64,000 bases of DNA, from assembly GCA_000499405.2 (NCBI GenBank), contig HG738151.1, positions 1-64,000 of the forward strand, read 5' to 3'. Positions 1-14,650 of the stretch are shown here, piece after piece. This stretch comes from Onchocerca volvulus (Eukaryota > Nematoda > Chromadorea > Rhabditida > Onchocercidae). The position numbers were made by a program, and so were the translations under genes. Every line of letters begins with the position of its first letter. Position 1 is the first letter of the stretch. Under the pieces are notes generated by a model. That model saw only the letters and a list, made by a program, of their open reading frames with translations, was not told where the DNA came from and made no database searches.

Positions 1-662
1 TTATAGAGGCATCAGTCTTGACAGGACCTTTCAAAGGTGAAGCTGTCCTTCTTTCTCCGCATTCCTATGATTCCAACGGATATGCCATTTCAGTTTAAGA
101 GATTGCAATTCCCAGTTCGATTGGCATTTGCATTCACCATCAACAAAGCTCAGGGTCAATCTTTGGAACTATGTGGTTTGGATCTGGAGACTGATTGCTT
201 TTCACATGGACAAGTATATGATGCGTGTTCTAGAGTGGCAAACCAGACAGTCTCTATATCAACACAGAAAATGGAACAGCAAAAAATATTGTATACCCTC
301 AAGTATTGTAAAATTAATGTTTTTGAAATTGAGGAAATAAAAACATTTGTAAAAACATTTATCCATTGGAATGCAACGCTTATCAAAATTTGAAATCAGT
401 CGGTGAATATTTAAAAACATGCGCGTATTCTATCGCAACTTTGTGTCAAAATTTCAAAGCAATAGGTTAAGGACTTTCCGGTATTTAGGATTTTGAATTT
501 AGATAATGTGCGTGTTTAGGAACTTGCGGAGGTTTAAGATATTGAACAAACAAACATTGACATTTCTATTTACATAGATTAGCCGGAGCCGGACACGCGA
601 AGCGTGACCGCCCCCATAGACTAGCTGGATCGGCTGCGCGGAGCGTGGCCGGGTCCAGCTAG
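1..662 (+). mobile_element. Helitron 3' remnant (copy 1)
   Basis: The first ~290 bases encode the C-terminal part of a Pif1-type Helitron helicase. Reading about 40-240 shows the family motif ending [20 protein letters not shown], then FTINKAQGQSLE and a CSRV motif, followed by a frame break. A noncoding tail follows, ending in a GC-rich palindromic stretch (about 583-655) and a CTAG at 659-662 followed by T, as expected of the 3' end of a Helitron inserted at an AT dinucleotide. The tail is clearly related to the one at 55.83-55.97 kb: both have a GCGCGTATTC block, a TCAAAATTTCAAAGC block, a TTTTGAA/GAACAAAC block and a final CAGCTAGTA. The element runs off the left edge of the window and is not intact. 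Confidence 0.85.
37..393 (+). pseudogene. Helitron helicase C-terminus, decayed
   Basis: An open frame of 118 codons whose first ~75 residues match the Pif1/RecD-like helicase end of Helitron Rep/Hel proteins. The diagnostic FTINKAQGQSLE motif and the following HGQVY...CSRV motif are visible. Upstream, another frame carries a GPFKGE-like piece of the same protein, so a frameshift lies near position 40. After about residue 75 the frame diverges into low-quality sequence. The normal protein is over 1000 residues, so this is only the tail of a dead transposase. Confidence 0.75.
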
Positions 663-667
663 TAATC

Positions 668-1038
668 TCATAAATTTCTTCCGATAATTGTATCAATGTT
701 TCGTGATGGTTACAAAATATCCAAAACCACTCTTCCATGTACTATATATACTCGACGATTAAGTCTATTGAATATTGTCCAATATTACTATCATATTTTG
801 TTTTCGTCATTCGAATATCACTTCTCCTATTATCAGTTACCGGTTCCCTTTTTTTTTTTTTTCTTCCAATTTTCATCGAATTGTTATTTTTACTAATTAT
901 CGCGTCGACAAATTGTACTGTAAGTAGTTGCGGTGATAAATTACGCTACAACAAGTCCTTTATCATACAAGAGACCCTATATTGAGAAGGCATCAATTCC
1001 TTAAAACTCTTCCCAGTTCTTAATTTCACGACAGTTTG
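668..1038 (+). repeat. 5' LTR-like repeat (BEL/Pao-like)
   Basis: Bases 668-925 form a direct repeat with 2376-2635. Both begin TCATAAATTTCTT, share an ATTCGAATATCACTTCT block and a polypyrimidine tract, and end with TAATTATCGCGTCG plus a TTGTA-TTGTAA stretch. Immediately downstream, 1039-1059 reads TTGGTGCCATGAACCCGGAA, which looks like the primer-binding site that follows the 5' LTR of BEL/Pao elements. I therefore infer that the LTR runs to about 1038. Its left edge lies only 5 bases from the end of the neighbouring Helitron, so it may be slightly truncated. Confidence 0.6.
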
Positions 1039-2215
1039 TTGGTGCCATGAACCCGGAACATGTCAACCAATTTAAAAAAAAATCTCACCAAATAAGTGGA
1101 TAAAGGACAAAAATGTACAATATTCCCATAATTGGATAAGAGGGAGATATCAATCAACCACAAATCTCCTGCTGGTCAAAAATGAAAACTCTTTTACGGC
1201 GGAAAGAGAATGCTATCTGATTTTGACAACACGAGGAGATAGATATACGAAGTGGTACTGTACCACTAGTACCAACATTATTTTATGGGACGAAAAGAAA
1301 ACCGCAAATAATTGCTTCTATCGAAAGATAGGAGAATATTATGACAGATATATGGAAGTCACGTTGTTATAAATAAACTAAAAACTTTATTTATTTTCAA
1401 CAAAGGAAACGAGACATCCACGGATTCTAAATGTAATTTCACCGAACCATATTCAACGAATGACGATATTATCATCGATAAAATAGACACAAAACTCGTA
1501 ATCAAAGATTCGTGGGATCAACCACAAAAGGGAAGATGATCATGGAAGAGATGAGCAAAGGAAAGAAATCTACGGGAGCAAATCCGGTTCTCGAAATGTT
1601 AAATTTCAGTACTTGTACGATGTGCTGCAATCAGAATTTAAACAACAATTAGCAAAGGTACATCAAAGGAGCTGCCAAAATAGAAAGAATTTATTGATAA
1701 TGATCAAATGGTATGGTTATTAAATAGTATTTCATGGTTATTAAATAGTAATCCAACACTAGCCGCCCCCTTACTGCTACAAAGAACTGAGGCTAAGAGA
1801 AAAGCTGTTGATAGCCATGTGTAATTCAAATTTTTCTGATTAGAGAACAGTATAGTTTAAAATAGGAATACTGAGCACATTCGGAGCTGAAAGAATCAGT
1901 GCGGAATTAGAAATATTGACGCGAAACCAAGAAGCAACTAATCCAATCTTCTATCGCCAAGAAATGATTTTTTCTGGGAAGAAATAGGCTTACAGAGAGA
2001 ATTTTTAGAGCAGCTGGAAAATAATTTACGAGAAGCTACGAAGTTCAAAGAAAACGAATAATCAGAAATCATATACCACCGGAGATTGGTCACTAAGGAG
2101 GGTGTAATTATTCTTATAGTGTTGGTTATATTAAATCTAATTCGACTAAAATTAAATCTAATTAGACTGCTTATCTGTCACTGCTGTAGGAAAAACTTCG
2201 AAAAGGAGAGATAAG
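1039..2215 (+). pseudogene. LTR-retroelement interior remnant, envelope-like
   Basis: Between the two LTR-like repeats lies a short, frame-broken interior. At about 1618-1725 there is a glutamine-rich helical stretch with a Cys. At about 1963-2061 there is an acidic/leucine-rich stretch ending in a stop. At 2101-2211 a hydrophobic segment (VIILIVLVIL) is followed by a basic tail with clustered cysteines (CHCCRK) and a stop. A hydrophobic anchor with a short Cys/basic tail just before the 3' LTR is what one expects of an envelope-like third product in nematode BEL/Pao elements. No gag or polymerase motifs are left here, so most of the element has been deleted. The envelope-like reading is an inference. 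Confidence 0.4.
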
Positions 2216-2375
2216 GAAGAGACCTATGTGGAAGTAATACAACTTATCTAAAATTCAAACCATTTCAAACAAACCAACTTTTCTTCATTATATCACTCTT
2301 GCGCTCCCTTTTTCTTACATCAAGAGTGTCAAGAAATTCGAAATTTCAGCTGTTTAGACATTTAGTTTAATTATG

Positions 2376-2745
2376 TCATAAATTTCTTTCCGGTAGTTGT
2401 ATCAATCGTTTGTAATTGTTACGAAATATCCAAAATTGTACCTATTTCCAAATACTATATATTCGATGATTCAGTCTATTGAGTATTATCCAACCCTATC
2501 ACTACGCTCCATTTTCGCCATTCGAATATCACTTCTTCTGTTACCTATTTTGATCAGCTCCCTCTTTTTTTTTTTTCAGTTTTTATGGAATTATTATTTT
2601 TCCTAATTATCGCGTCGCTAATTGTATTGTAACATAGTTTCGGTTTAACTTAAGCTCTTGGATAAGTTTTTTTGTTTCAACATTATGACTTCCAAATTTG
2701 CATTTCTGTTTAATACTTTGACTTTTTAGTTCAGTTGTCAGACTT
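2376..2745 (+). repeat. second LTR-like repeat
   Basis: Second copy of the direct repeat at 668. The match is obvious from 2376 to about 2635 and much weaker from there to about 2745 (shared TTTAGTTCA-GTTGTCAGAC versus TTAATTTCA-CGACAGTTTG), so the right edge is uncertain. It is the 3' LTR of the deleted element to its left. It could also have served as the 5' LTR of the second interior fragment to its right, but no primer-binding-like site is recognisable after it. Confidence 0.55.
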
Positions 2746-3189
2746 TTTTTCGAATAGTAAATCTTCCTAGAAATTTTTGCGAAATATTCTAAATTATCGC
2801 ATTTTTCTTTTCTCTTTTTTTATTATTTGCTATCTTTTTGTGTTTGTTGTGTCCCATATTATTTATTTTATCATGCTTTATATTTTCCAGCAGGTTTTTT
2901 TTTGCTGACAATCATTCATAAAATAAAGTTATGAAAGTGTACTCTTACACATATAAGAGTTGAGTGGACTAATAGAATGATATTTAAACTATTTTAGGTC
3001 TTAAAGTAATTTTGAAAAGAAAGTGTCAGTCCGAAGAACAATATTAAATTGATGTTTACATCAAATGCGAGAACAGCAAGGAATAGATGGACGTAAAAAC
3101 TATGAGCAGTTAAGTAACCAATGGATTTCCTCATGTTGATAAAAAATATCGTGATCAAGAAGGTAAGTAAGTCCTATTCTTGAACAAAG

Positions 3190-3750
3190 AAATGAAAGCA
3201 GTTATCGGCTCGCAATTGTCCTTTATCTCTAAGGATCTATCTAATCGACTTAATCTACAAGCTACCGATGAAGAATATTACATATCGATTCATTTGATAA
3301 CAAATTACCGAAACTAAATCTTACAACCAAAGCAGAAGGTGGAGTAAGAATTGATAGAAAGAAAATTATAAGATTTGAAGTCAGTGTGACAGAATATTTA
3401 ATAAAAAATTAAAATTGCAATCACTTAAGCTAAATAACTATGATCTATCGACAAATATAGATCAAGACTGATTGGATGCTCTAAAGAGTTATTGGAAACA
3501 GCCTGATATATTCATCGGCGCTGATTGCTTCAAATTCATCCAGCTATAAAAAGTTCGTCGTCTGAAGTCATGATTCTCTTTGAATCATATGAAACTTGGA
3601 CCTGTGATAGCAGAAAGTGGACGCACCAGGAAAATCCCAAGTTTTAATTCAGTAATCAATATGAAGATATTGAAAGGTAAGGGCAAGTTGCGATATTCTC
3701 TATAACAAAACATGAGCAGGAGGTTCCACAAGACAATAAAGATTCTCAAC
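3190..3750 (+). pseudogene. BEL/Pao aspartic protease (A17-type) remnant
   Basis: Translation in shifting frames gives the signature stretches of the Pao retrotransposon peptidase (family A17). About 3205-3285 reads GSQLSFISKDLSNRLNL, the substrate-cleft GSQ block. About 3478-3540 reads LKSYWKQPDIFIGADCFKFI, the 'YW-PDILIG-D' block. About 3600-3620 reads GPVIAESG, equivalent to the usual VGPIICG. Stops and frameshifts occur between these blocks, so the gene is dead. Reverse transcriptase, RNase H and integrase were not seen after it. Confidence 0.7.
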
Positions 3751-3789
3751 AAGAAAGCAGAATCACCGAATCGAAAACTCAAATCCAAT

Positions 3790-4440
3790 GTTGTATGAAT
3801 TTCATTCAAGGAATTACGCAGTCAGTTAAGAAAATGTACAAATTCCTTACGACAGTTCGAGAAAATTCTAGCAAAAAAAGAAAAAATAAGATTAGATGAA
3901 AAATATGAAGAATCATTAACACTAATCTAGAAACTCATGGATGACTTACAAAGCGCACTACAAGGAGCTGAAAGAAAAAAAAAATACAAAAAAGGAAGAG
4001 TGAATTGTATACAGCATAATTCAAACTCAAAACAATTGAAACCAAAAATAATGTCCGAAGACACAACTTACGGCAGCCAATGAACGAACAGAATCATTAA
4101 AAGCTGTCAATGAACAGAATTGTCGGGAAATAATTTTGTGAAAAGAGCGATTTCTGTTTGAAAAAAGAATTTATTTATAGACGGAACAGTTATGAACAAT
4201 CAGAAAATATCTAAGTAAATTTATCACTGAATATTCTTTCCTTTATCACTCGTAGAGAAGAGTACTGCTCCTTGATTGTCTATTGCTGTGCCGATTCGAG
4301 TTGAATTCTTGCTACGGTCGCGTCAGTGCAATTCCGAACTGTAGAAAACTTACGTTGTTACACATCCGAACCTTTTAAATTCTTTTGTCCTGATTTCCAA
4401 CATTTCGCTTCATGAGTGGTCGACTTCGCACTGTTTATCT
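3790..4440 (+). pseudogene. coiled-coil and Cys-rich retroelement remnant
   Basis: About 3830-3985 encodes a charged heptad-like helix (LRQFEKILAKKEKIRLDEKY, then LMDDLQSALQGAER) with one internal stop. About 4250-4440 encodes a broken Cys-rich stretch (EEYCSLIVYCCADSS) followed by more cysteines. These resemble the linker and start of the envelope-like region of nematode BEL/Pao polyproteins, lying after a protease from which the polymerase and integrase have been lost. The identity of the coiled coil (gag-like or pre-envelope) is unclear. Confidence 0.35.
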
Positions 4441-5336
4441 GTTAATTGGAGCGTTTTGGCGTCAAACATGTTTATCCTTTTATTTTTTCATCGTTTTTTA
4501 TTTATTTATTTATTATTTTTTATTCATTTAATATTTTGGCAGTTAACATTTTTATCGGTTTGTTAATCCCTTTAAAACTATTTTCGCGCTTCTTGACCTT
4601 TTAACATTCCTTGCTTACATTAATTATATCTTTCGGATTTTTCCGAGACTTATAAGACACACGACAAGGAGCTCAAAAGGAAAAGCAACAATGAAAGACT
4701 GAAATGTATGCATACCGATCCAAACACGATACAACTGAAACTAAAACTAATGAATTCAATTTTTATTTGTAGATGATTGGATTTATACTCTGCGTTCATA
4801 CGTACGTATATGCGTATATGTATGTGAATGTGCATATATATGTATTGGTATGCAAACGATTGATATAGAAAGTTATTTGAAATCATTTTAGTATCGTATG
4901 AAAGATTACATTATGAAAAAGAGAAATACAAAAATATAATAATTTTTATTTATTCATATGCAATTAAATCGATTCTTTGAATATCGATTTTAATGAATAT
5001 CGATTTTAATACTGTTGAACTGATGAATCGAAAAAAAGAAAAAAAAATTAGAATTCTATTTATATTTCACTCAAGATTCATTTTTCTTTTTCTTTCTTAC
5101 AAATTTAATATTTTACATTAAATATACTCGCTTTTTTTGAGTTTCTCTTAAAATCAATTTATATTAGTTTAGAAAGAAGAAAGAATTATACAAGTAAATG
5201 GTTATTTTTAATAAAAAATTTTAAAAATTAATAAGTTTCCAATCATTTATGGATCAATTTTTAATAATTTATAAGGAATAGAACTGATAGTTTTATCAAC
5301 GCATAAATTTAATGATAAAAAAAAGTTCATAATTAA
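4441..5336. other. AT-rich intergenic spacer
   Basis: Low-complexity TTTATT-type sequence at 4495-4540 is followed by alternating TATG/CATA sequence (4795-4860), then the 3' flank of the alpha-tubulin gene. A duplicated short block, AATATCGATTTTAAT, occurs near 4980 and 4998. No coding exon is recognisable, and no clear AATAAA on the minus strand lies close to the tubulin stop. Confidence 0.5.
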
Positions 5337-9854
<4,518 letters not shown>

Positions 9855-11114
9855 CTATAATCAGTACAAAATAATCGATAATTAATAAATTATTAATTAA
9901 AAATTATTTTCAAAATATGAATAAGTAAATATATAAGTGTACTTACATATGCAGTTCGATAAGTTTTGCTATAGCAATTCAAAAATAATTGCAATAATAT
10001 TTGTATTATCGAAGCTAGTAGAGTTCATTGTTATTCAAGTTGATTTTAATTAATTACGCATCAAATTTTAGAAATTGATAAGGAAATGTTTCAATTATCA
10101 AATTTTATTCGGCATCCAAATTGAACTATCACTTTTTTTCTTTTTTTTTTTTTTTTTTTGGATTTACTGTTTTTATGTACAATACAACAAAATCTAAAAT
10201 GAAAGTTTGTATCAAAATTATCCAATTGATTCAAATCCTAAAAAGGAGAGAGCAACGAGAAAAAGAAAATTCATTGAAGCTTTTTAAAAGATTTAATTCA
10301 ACTTACTCCAGATCGTCCCATTTGATTAATTTTCAAAATTTGAATGAAATAAAACTTCTCAAAAATTGAACTGCAATAATTAAAAGTAAAATGAAAAGCA
10401 TAATCAAGAAAAAGCTTGTCTGAAATCGTGGATAGTATAAAATAATTATTCGAAATATATATCATACACCCTGATGGTGATATAATATGATTATAATGAT
10501 CATACTGATAACAGTTATTACAAAGATAATAAATTATAATCATGGCAAGATAAAGATAATAAAGTACATCATGATGACGTTGATGATGATATATCGATAA
10601 TAATCTGATGATAATATGACGAAAATAATTTCTTTGATGATAATTTTGATATAATGATAATTTTGTTTGCAAAGACGCTAAATCGTAATGATAATATCCA
10701 TGATTAATAGAATTGCAAAAAGTAATGATTAATCAGGATTTTATCAATGTCAATTTTTTGAATTTTACTTTGAATTCGAATCTCTGAAATTCTGGTATCT
10801 AACTTTTCAATTCAAAATATCTGACATATTCGAAAAATTTAAGCAAATTAATAGTGATATTAGTCATTTTTAATTTCCCTCTTTTTATTTTCTTCTTTCT
10901 GCTTAGCTAAATATACGAAAAAAATAATTAATAAATATTGATTTCTAAATTCTTTTTAGCATATAAAATTTATAAATAATAGAAAAAGTAATAAAAAGCT
11001 GAGCTAAACGACTGCGGAAAATTGTAATTATCGTACCCAATATAATTATTTAAAAAGGAAAAAAATTGAAATGGAATTCGAAAAATTGGATAAAATTTTA
11101 TTGAAAGATATTTG

Positions 11115-11342
11115 TCAAGGAAGTATTTCTACAGAATTATGCCAAAACTTATTCTGCGGATATAATTCCATAACAACTTTTCTTTTGTGAGCTTCATTCG
11201 TAAGAAAAAAATGAAATAAATATTGTCGAATTATTTGTGCCTTAATATGAATGCTATAATAAGCAGCAGCATTTTCAGGAAAATGACAATTTTCTCTTTC
11301 TTGGCCAATAAAATATTTCTGACAATATTTCACTTCGAGCAC
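11115..11342 (-). CDS. unassigned open frame, possible terminal exon
   Basis: A 75-codon minus-strand frame with a less biased composition than its surroundings. It includes a Cys/His-containing stretch (CQKYFIGQERENCHFPENAA) and a basic segment before the C-terminal WHNSVEILP. I recognise no family. An AG lies just upstream (CTAAAG before TGCTCGAAGTG), so it could be a last exon, but no matching upstream exon was found with confidence. It may equally be a chance frame in the long tubulin 5' region. Confidence 0.2.
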   Translation of the reverse strand: MLEVKYCQKYFIGQERENCHFPENAAAYYSIHIKAQIIRQYLFHFFLTNEAHKRKVVMELYPQNKFWHNSVEILP

Positions 11343-12939
11343 TTTAGTTAATCATAAATAACATTGAATTTGAGTCCCGACGTTTTTGGAAGAAAAAGAA
11401 AAAAAAAGTTATTTCAAAGTATAGTTTTATTACTTATTCTTATTTTTGTTAATTTTTTTAATTAAAAACAAAAGAAAGTGGAAAATCCGAGAATTCTGAT
11501 GATAATTTGTCATTTTTTAATTTAGCATAAAATCAAGAATTAAGAAAAAATTTGAAAATTCTGACGGAAATCCACATCATATAGTGTTGAAAATAAGGAA
11601 TGAAGTGATAAAAAAAAGGAAAAAAAAAGGAGGAATAATTCTGACATTGATAAAAACAGGAAAAATAAACAATAGAGGATACGATAAAATAAAAAAAAAA
11701 AATTTCGCTTTTCCCGAACATATCAATCAATATTTAGAAAAAATAATTTAGCAATAATGATAATGTTTTTGTTAGATAAAAATTATTAAATTCTATTTCA
11801 AATATCTTGGAAATATCTTACATCATGCGATAATATGCATTACTATAAATTATTTTTTGAAATCGGTCAATTACTTACAAAATATTAATGGAAAAGGAAA
11901 AAATGAATGAACATATAATGAAATCATAGCAAGTTTTGATAAATTTGTCAACTAACCTACTCAATTTGTGGTGGAATTTTCAATAATAAATGCATTTCAT
12001 GAGCAATTATTACTATTATTCAGCATTTTTGCTTTTAAAAGGCCATTTAGTTTGACTTCCTCACCAAACACTTCCATTCCTTTTCCTTAATTTTATTTTT
12101 GAAAAAGTAAACCGTAAAAATCAAACATTATTCTTCTGCTTATTCTTTACCACTCATTTTCCATCTTTTCTTTAATCATATTTAATACTTCAAATAACTA
12201 TCGGTTGTTTTATATTTTTATACTAGTTCTAAATTTAATTTAATTATATAAAATAATCGATATATTTCATATTAATATTAAATTCATATTTCAATCTAGT
12301 TATAAAACATAACAGTGTTCGAAAAAAAAAAAAGATAAAATATTATTTTTGTTTTGATAATGGTATACTCTATTTGTAGTTTAACAAATTCTTATATTTT
12401 AAGGCCTTGTTTTACGTAATGAAATATCAAATCACTAATCTAATTTTAAGTATTTAAACTGGATAGCAAAAAAAAAGCTGCAAAAAGACGAAAAAATTGC
12501 AAAAACTTAATATTTTCTATATTATAATTATGCATATGATTCAATTTTTTGTTAATTTTTTTCAGTTTTTTGTTTTTCATTCCTTCAACAATCAATTTCT
12601 TAACAAAATTGTTAAAATAAACAAATCATTCAAATACACAATAATATGCCAATTCCTTCTTTTGTTACTTCATTTTAAAACTTCGAACAAATATCATTTC
12701 TTTCATACTACTACGATTCGATGAATTCAATTAAAACTCACCGACATTTTGCTGCAACAATTTTATTATTAGTATTAATTTAATTTCTAATATCAATTTA
12801 ATTCAATTTCTGTTATCGATTTAAAATTGCTTTAAATTCAAACAATTAGTACATTTAAGTTATCATTTAAAAAAAATATATATATATAAATATCTATGTA
12901 TTAATGCATATTTTGTTCTCTCTATGTTTCTAGAACAAA

Positions 12940-13575
12940 TCAACATCATATCTTATAAATTTGATTCAATTTTTGGTAAAAATATAGGTATGTATATATA
13001 AGTAGATGTTAACCTCATTATGTGCAAGTTGTGGGTATATGTGAATTTGATAATAACATAATAAATTGATAAACTGGTAAAAACTTGATATATTGATAAT
13101 AACTTAATAAATTTGATAATGACATCATAATAACAAATTATGTACTATCATTCACCTGATTCAACTTTTGCAAAGAATTGACAAGTAGGTGTGTACGTAT
13201 AGATGAATTATTATATTCTATTCAAATTATCACTAGTGATAATAACTATATATTATCATTAAGTTGATTGAATTTTAACTAAAGATATGAATAGCTGTTT
13301 ATTTGTAGATAATGGGTATACGTTGGTATAGATGTATATCACACCTGTACTATTGATAAGAATAACGATTATACGTTATCATTAATCTGATTCATTTTCA
13401 CAAAAATAAACATCTGAATGTTTACATGTGAATGAAAAATATAAAAAACAAACAAACAAATAAACGAACAAACAAAAAAACAAACATGCAAAAACAAACA
13501 AAAAAAATAAAACATGCGCATTCATATTATCTGATAACAATAATCATTTTACATTATCATCAATATGATTCAATC
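12940..13575. repeat. degenerate tandem repeat, period roughly 110-190 bp
   Basis: A recurring core of the form TTATCATTAA-nTGATTcAAtTTT appears near 12957, 13150, 13258, 13378 and 13556. Each copy is followed by A-rich sequence and a GTGTAnnTATA-like stretch. The copies are strongly diverged and irregularly spaced, so this is an old satellite-like array. No coding potential was seen apart from a Lys/Asn-rich chance frame at 13432. Confidence 0.45.
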
Positions 13576-13609
13576 CGAATGGAATACGTAACTGTGTGTA
13601 TATTGCATA

Positions 13610-14650
13610 AGTGAATAATCTTTAATTCTTTTTATATCTCATAAAATGTTACTTTTACATAGAAGTATTTTCGAAAAATTGATAATTTATTTTCCAATAA
13701 TTTCACACTCATATATTTCATATCACTTATATAATTTGAATATTTTTTTTTTTTCAAAATACGATAAAAATTTCAATCTTTTTCTCTCTAAGTGAAGTTC
13801 AATTTTATTAAACTAAAATTGTTTTTCAAATGGCCAAAATTTTCAATGACTATGTGTAATATTCCGGATATAGGTTTGCTTGCTGATGATTTAACATGAT
13901 CTGGTCTTGTTCCGGCTATATCGGATTATGATGAAAAAGCACGTGTATTTGGTAGAGATGCGGCGAAATTTAAATATTTGGAAATTGTATCTGTTGAAGC
14001 AGTATTGAACGTTGTCGCATGGCCCACAGCGAATGTAAACAAAATGAAAAATTTTAAATTCATCGTTATCCGTTATAGTATAAATTTAAAATATATTCAG
14101 ATAATTTTGATGATGCCAAATGATTTTAGTATTCAGTTTTTGCTAAACAATTTCATTCATTAGTTCTTAATGCCAGTAACTTTTAATTTCCTTCACTGAA
14201 TGAAAGTATCGAAATGGGGTCCAACTAGTTTTGCTCTGTAGCAAATTTCTGTTAATAAAAACTGTAAAATTTGTTTCTGTGAATTCACAAAGTACTGGAA
14301 TGGAAATGGTAAAGAGATTTAATTTCTACTTTCTTTATAACTAGAAATACCAGGAAAAAAAATAAAATAAAAAAATAAAACTATTTACATTTAGCATTAT
14401 TATGCACAAAATTATGCAAATTAAATGTACATAATTGGTAAATTATATGTATATGAGAAATTCAATATTTCACTGAAATATTTTAAATAAATTCTAGAAT
14501 TCCGCTCTTTCTAACTTAAAAAAATTCGGTCATAAAAAACGAATCTGGAGAAGATGAATTTTTCGCAGTAAACAGCATGAAAATAAATATTAACCCAAAA
14601 AGGAGGTCTTTTATCCCAAATTAATTACAATAATTCAATTATTATTTCAT
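13610..14650 (+). pseudogene. partial duplicate of the PP1 locus
   Basis: Bases about 13630-13975 align with 24555-24905: intron end, polypyrimidine tract and the PP1 exon that begins at 24759. The exon copy keeps DIPDIGLLADDLT..., but Trp of the TWADP motif has become a TGA stop, one codon is inserted and about 11 bases are deleted. Bases about 14200-14600 align with 27190-27525, noncoding DNA downstream of the PP1 gene. Intron and flanking sequence are included, so this is a DNA-level duplication, not a retrocopy. About 2.3 kb of the source between the two blocks is missing and replaced by about 200 unrelated bases. Confidence 0.8.

Larger units (their letters stand above)
9855..13600. other. 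5' flank / first intron of tubulin and intergenic DNA
   Basis: No gene is convincingly supported here. It holds strong minus-strand donor-like sites (GCATAT^GTAAGT near 9954, TCTGGA^GTAAGT near 10311, ATGTCG^GTGAGT near 12741) that may belong to tubulin leader or initiator exons. It also contains a GAT/ATG-rich low-complexity stretch at 10470-10680, an unassigned minus-strand open frame at 11115-11342, and several poly-A/poly-T tracts. Confidence 0.4.

Noticed and set aside
10298..10672. 124-codon minus-strand frame
   Set aside because: Tyr/His/Ile-rich translation of a TGATAAT-type low-complexity stretch. Only its last few codons, next to a GTAAGT donor, might be an initiator exon.
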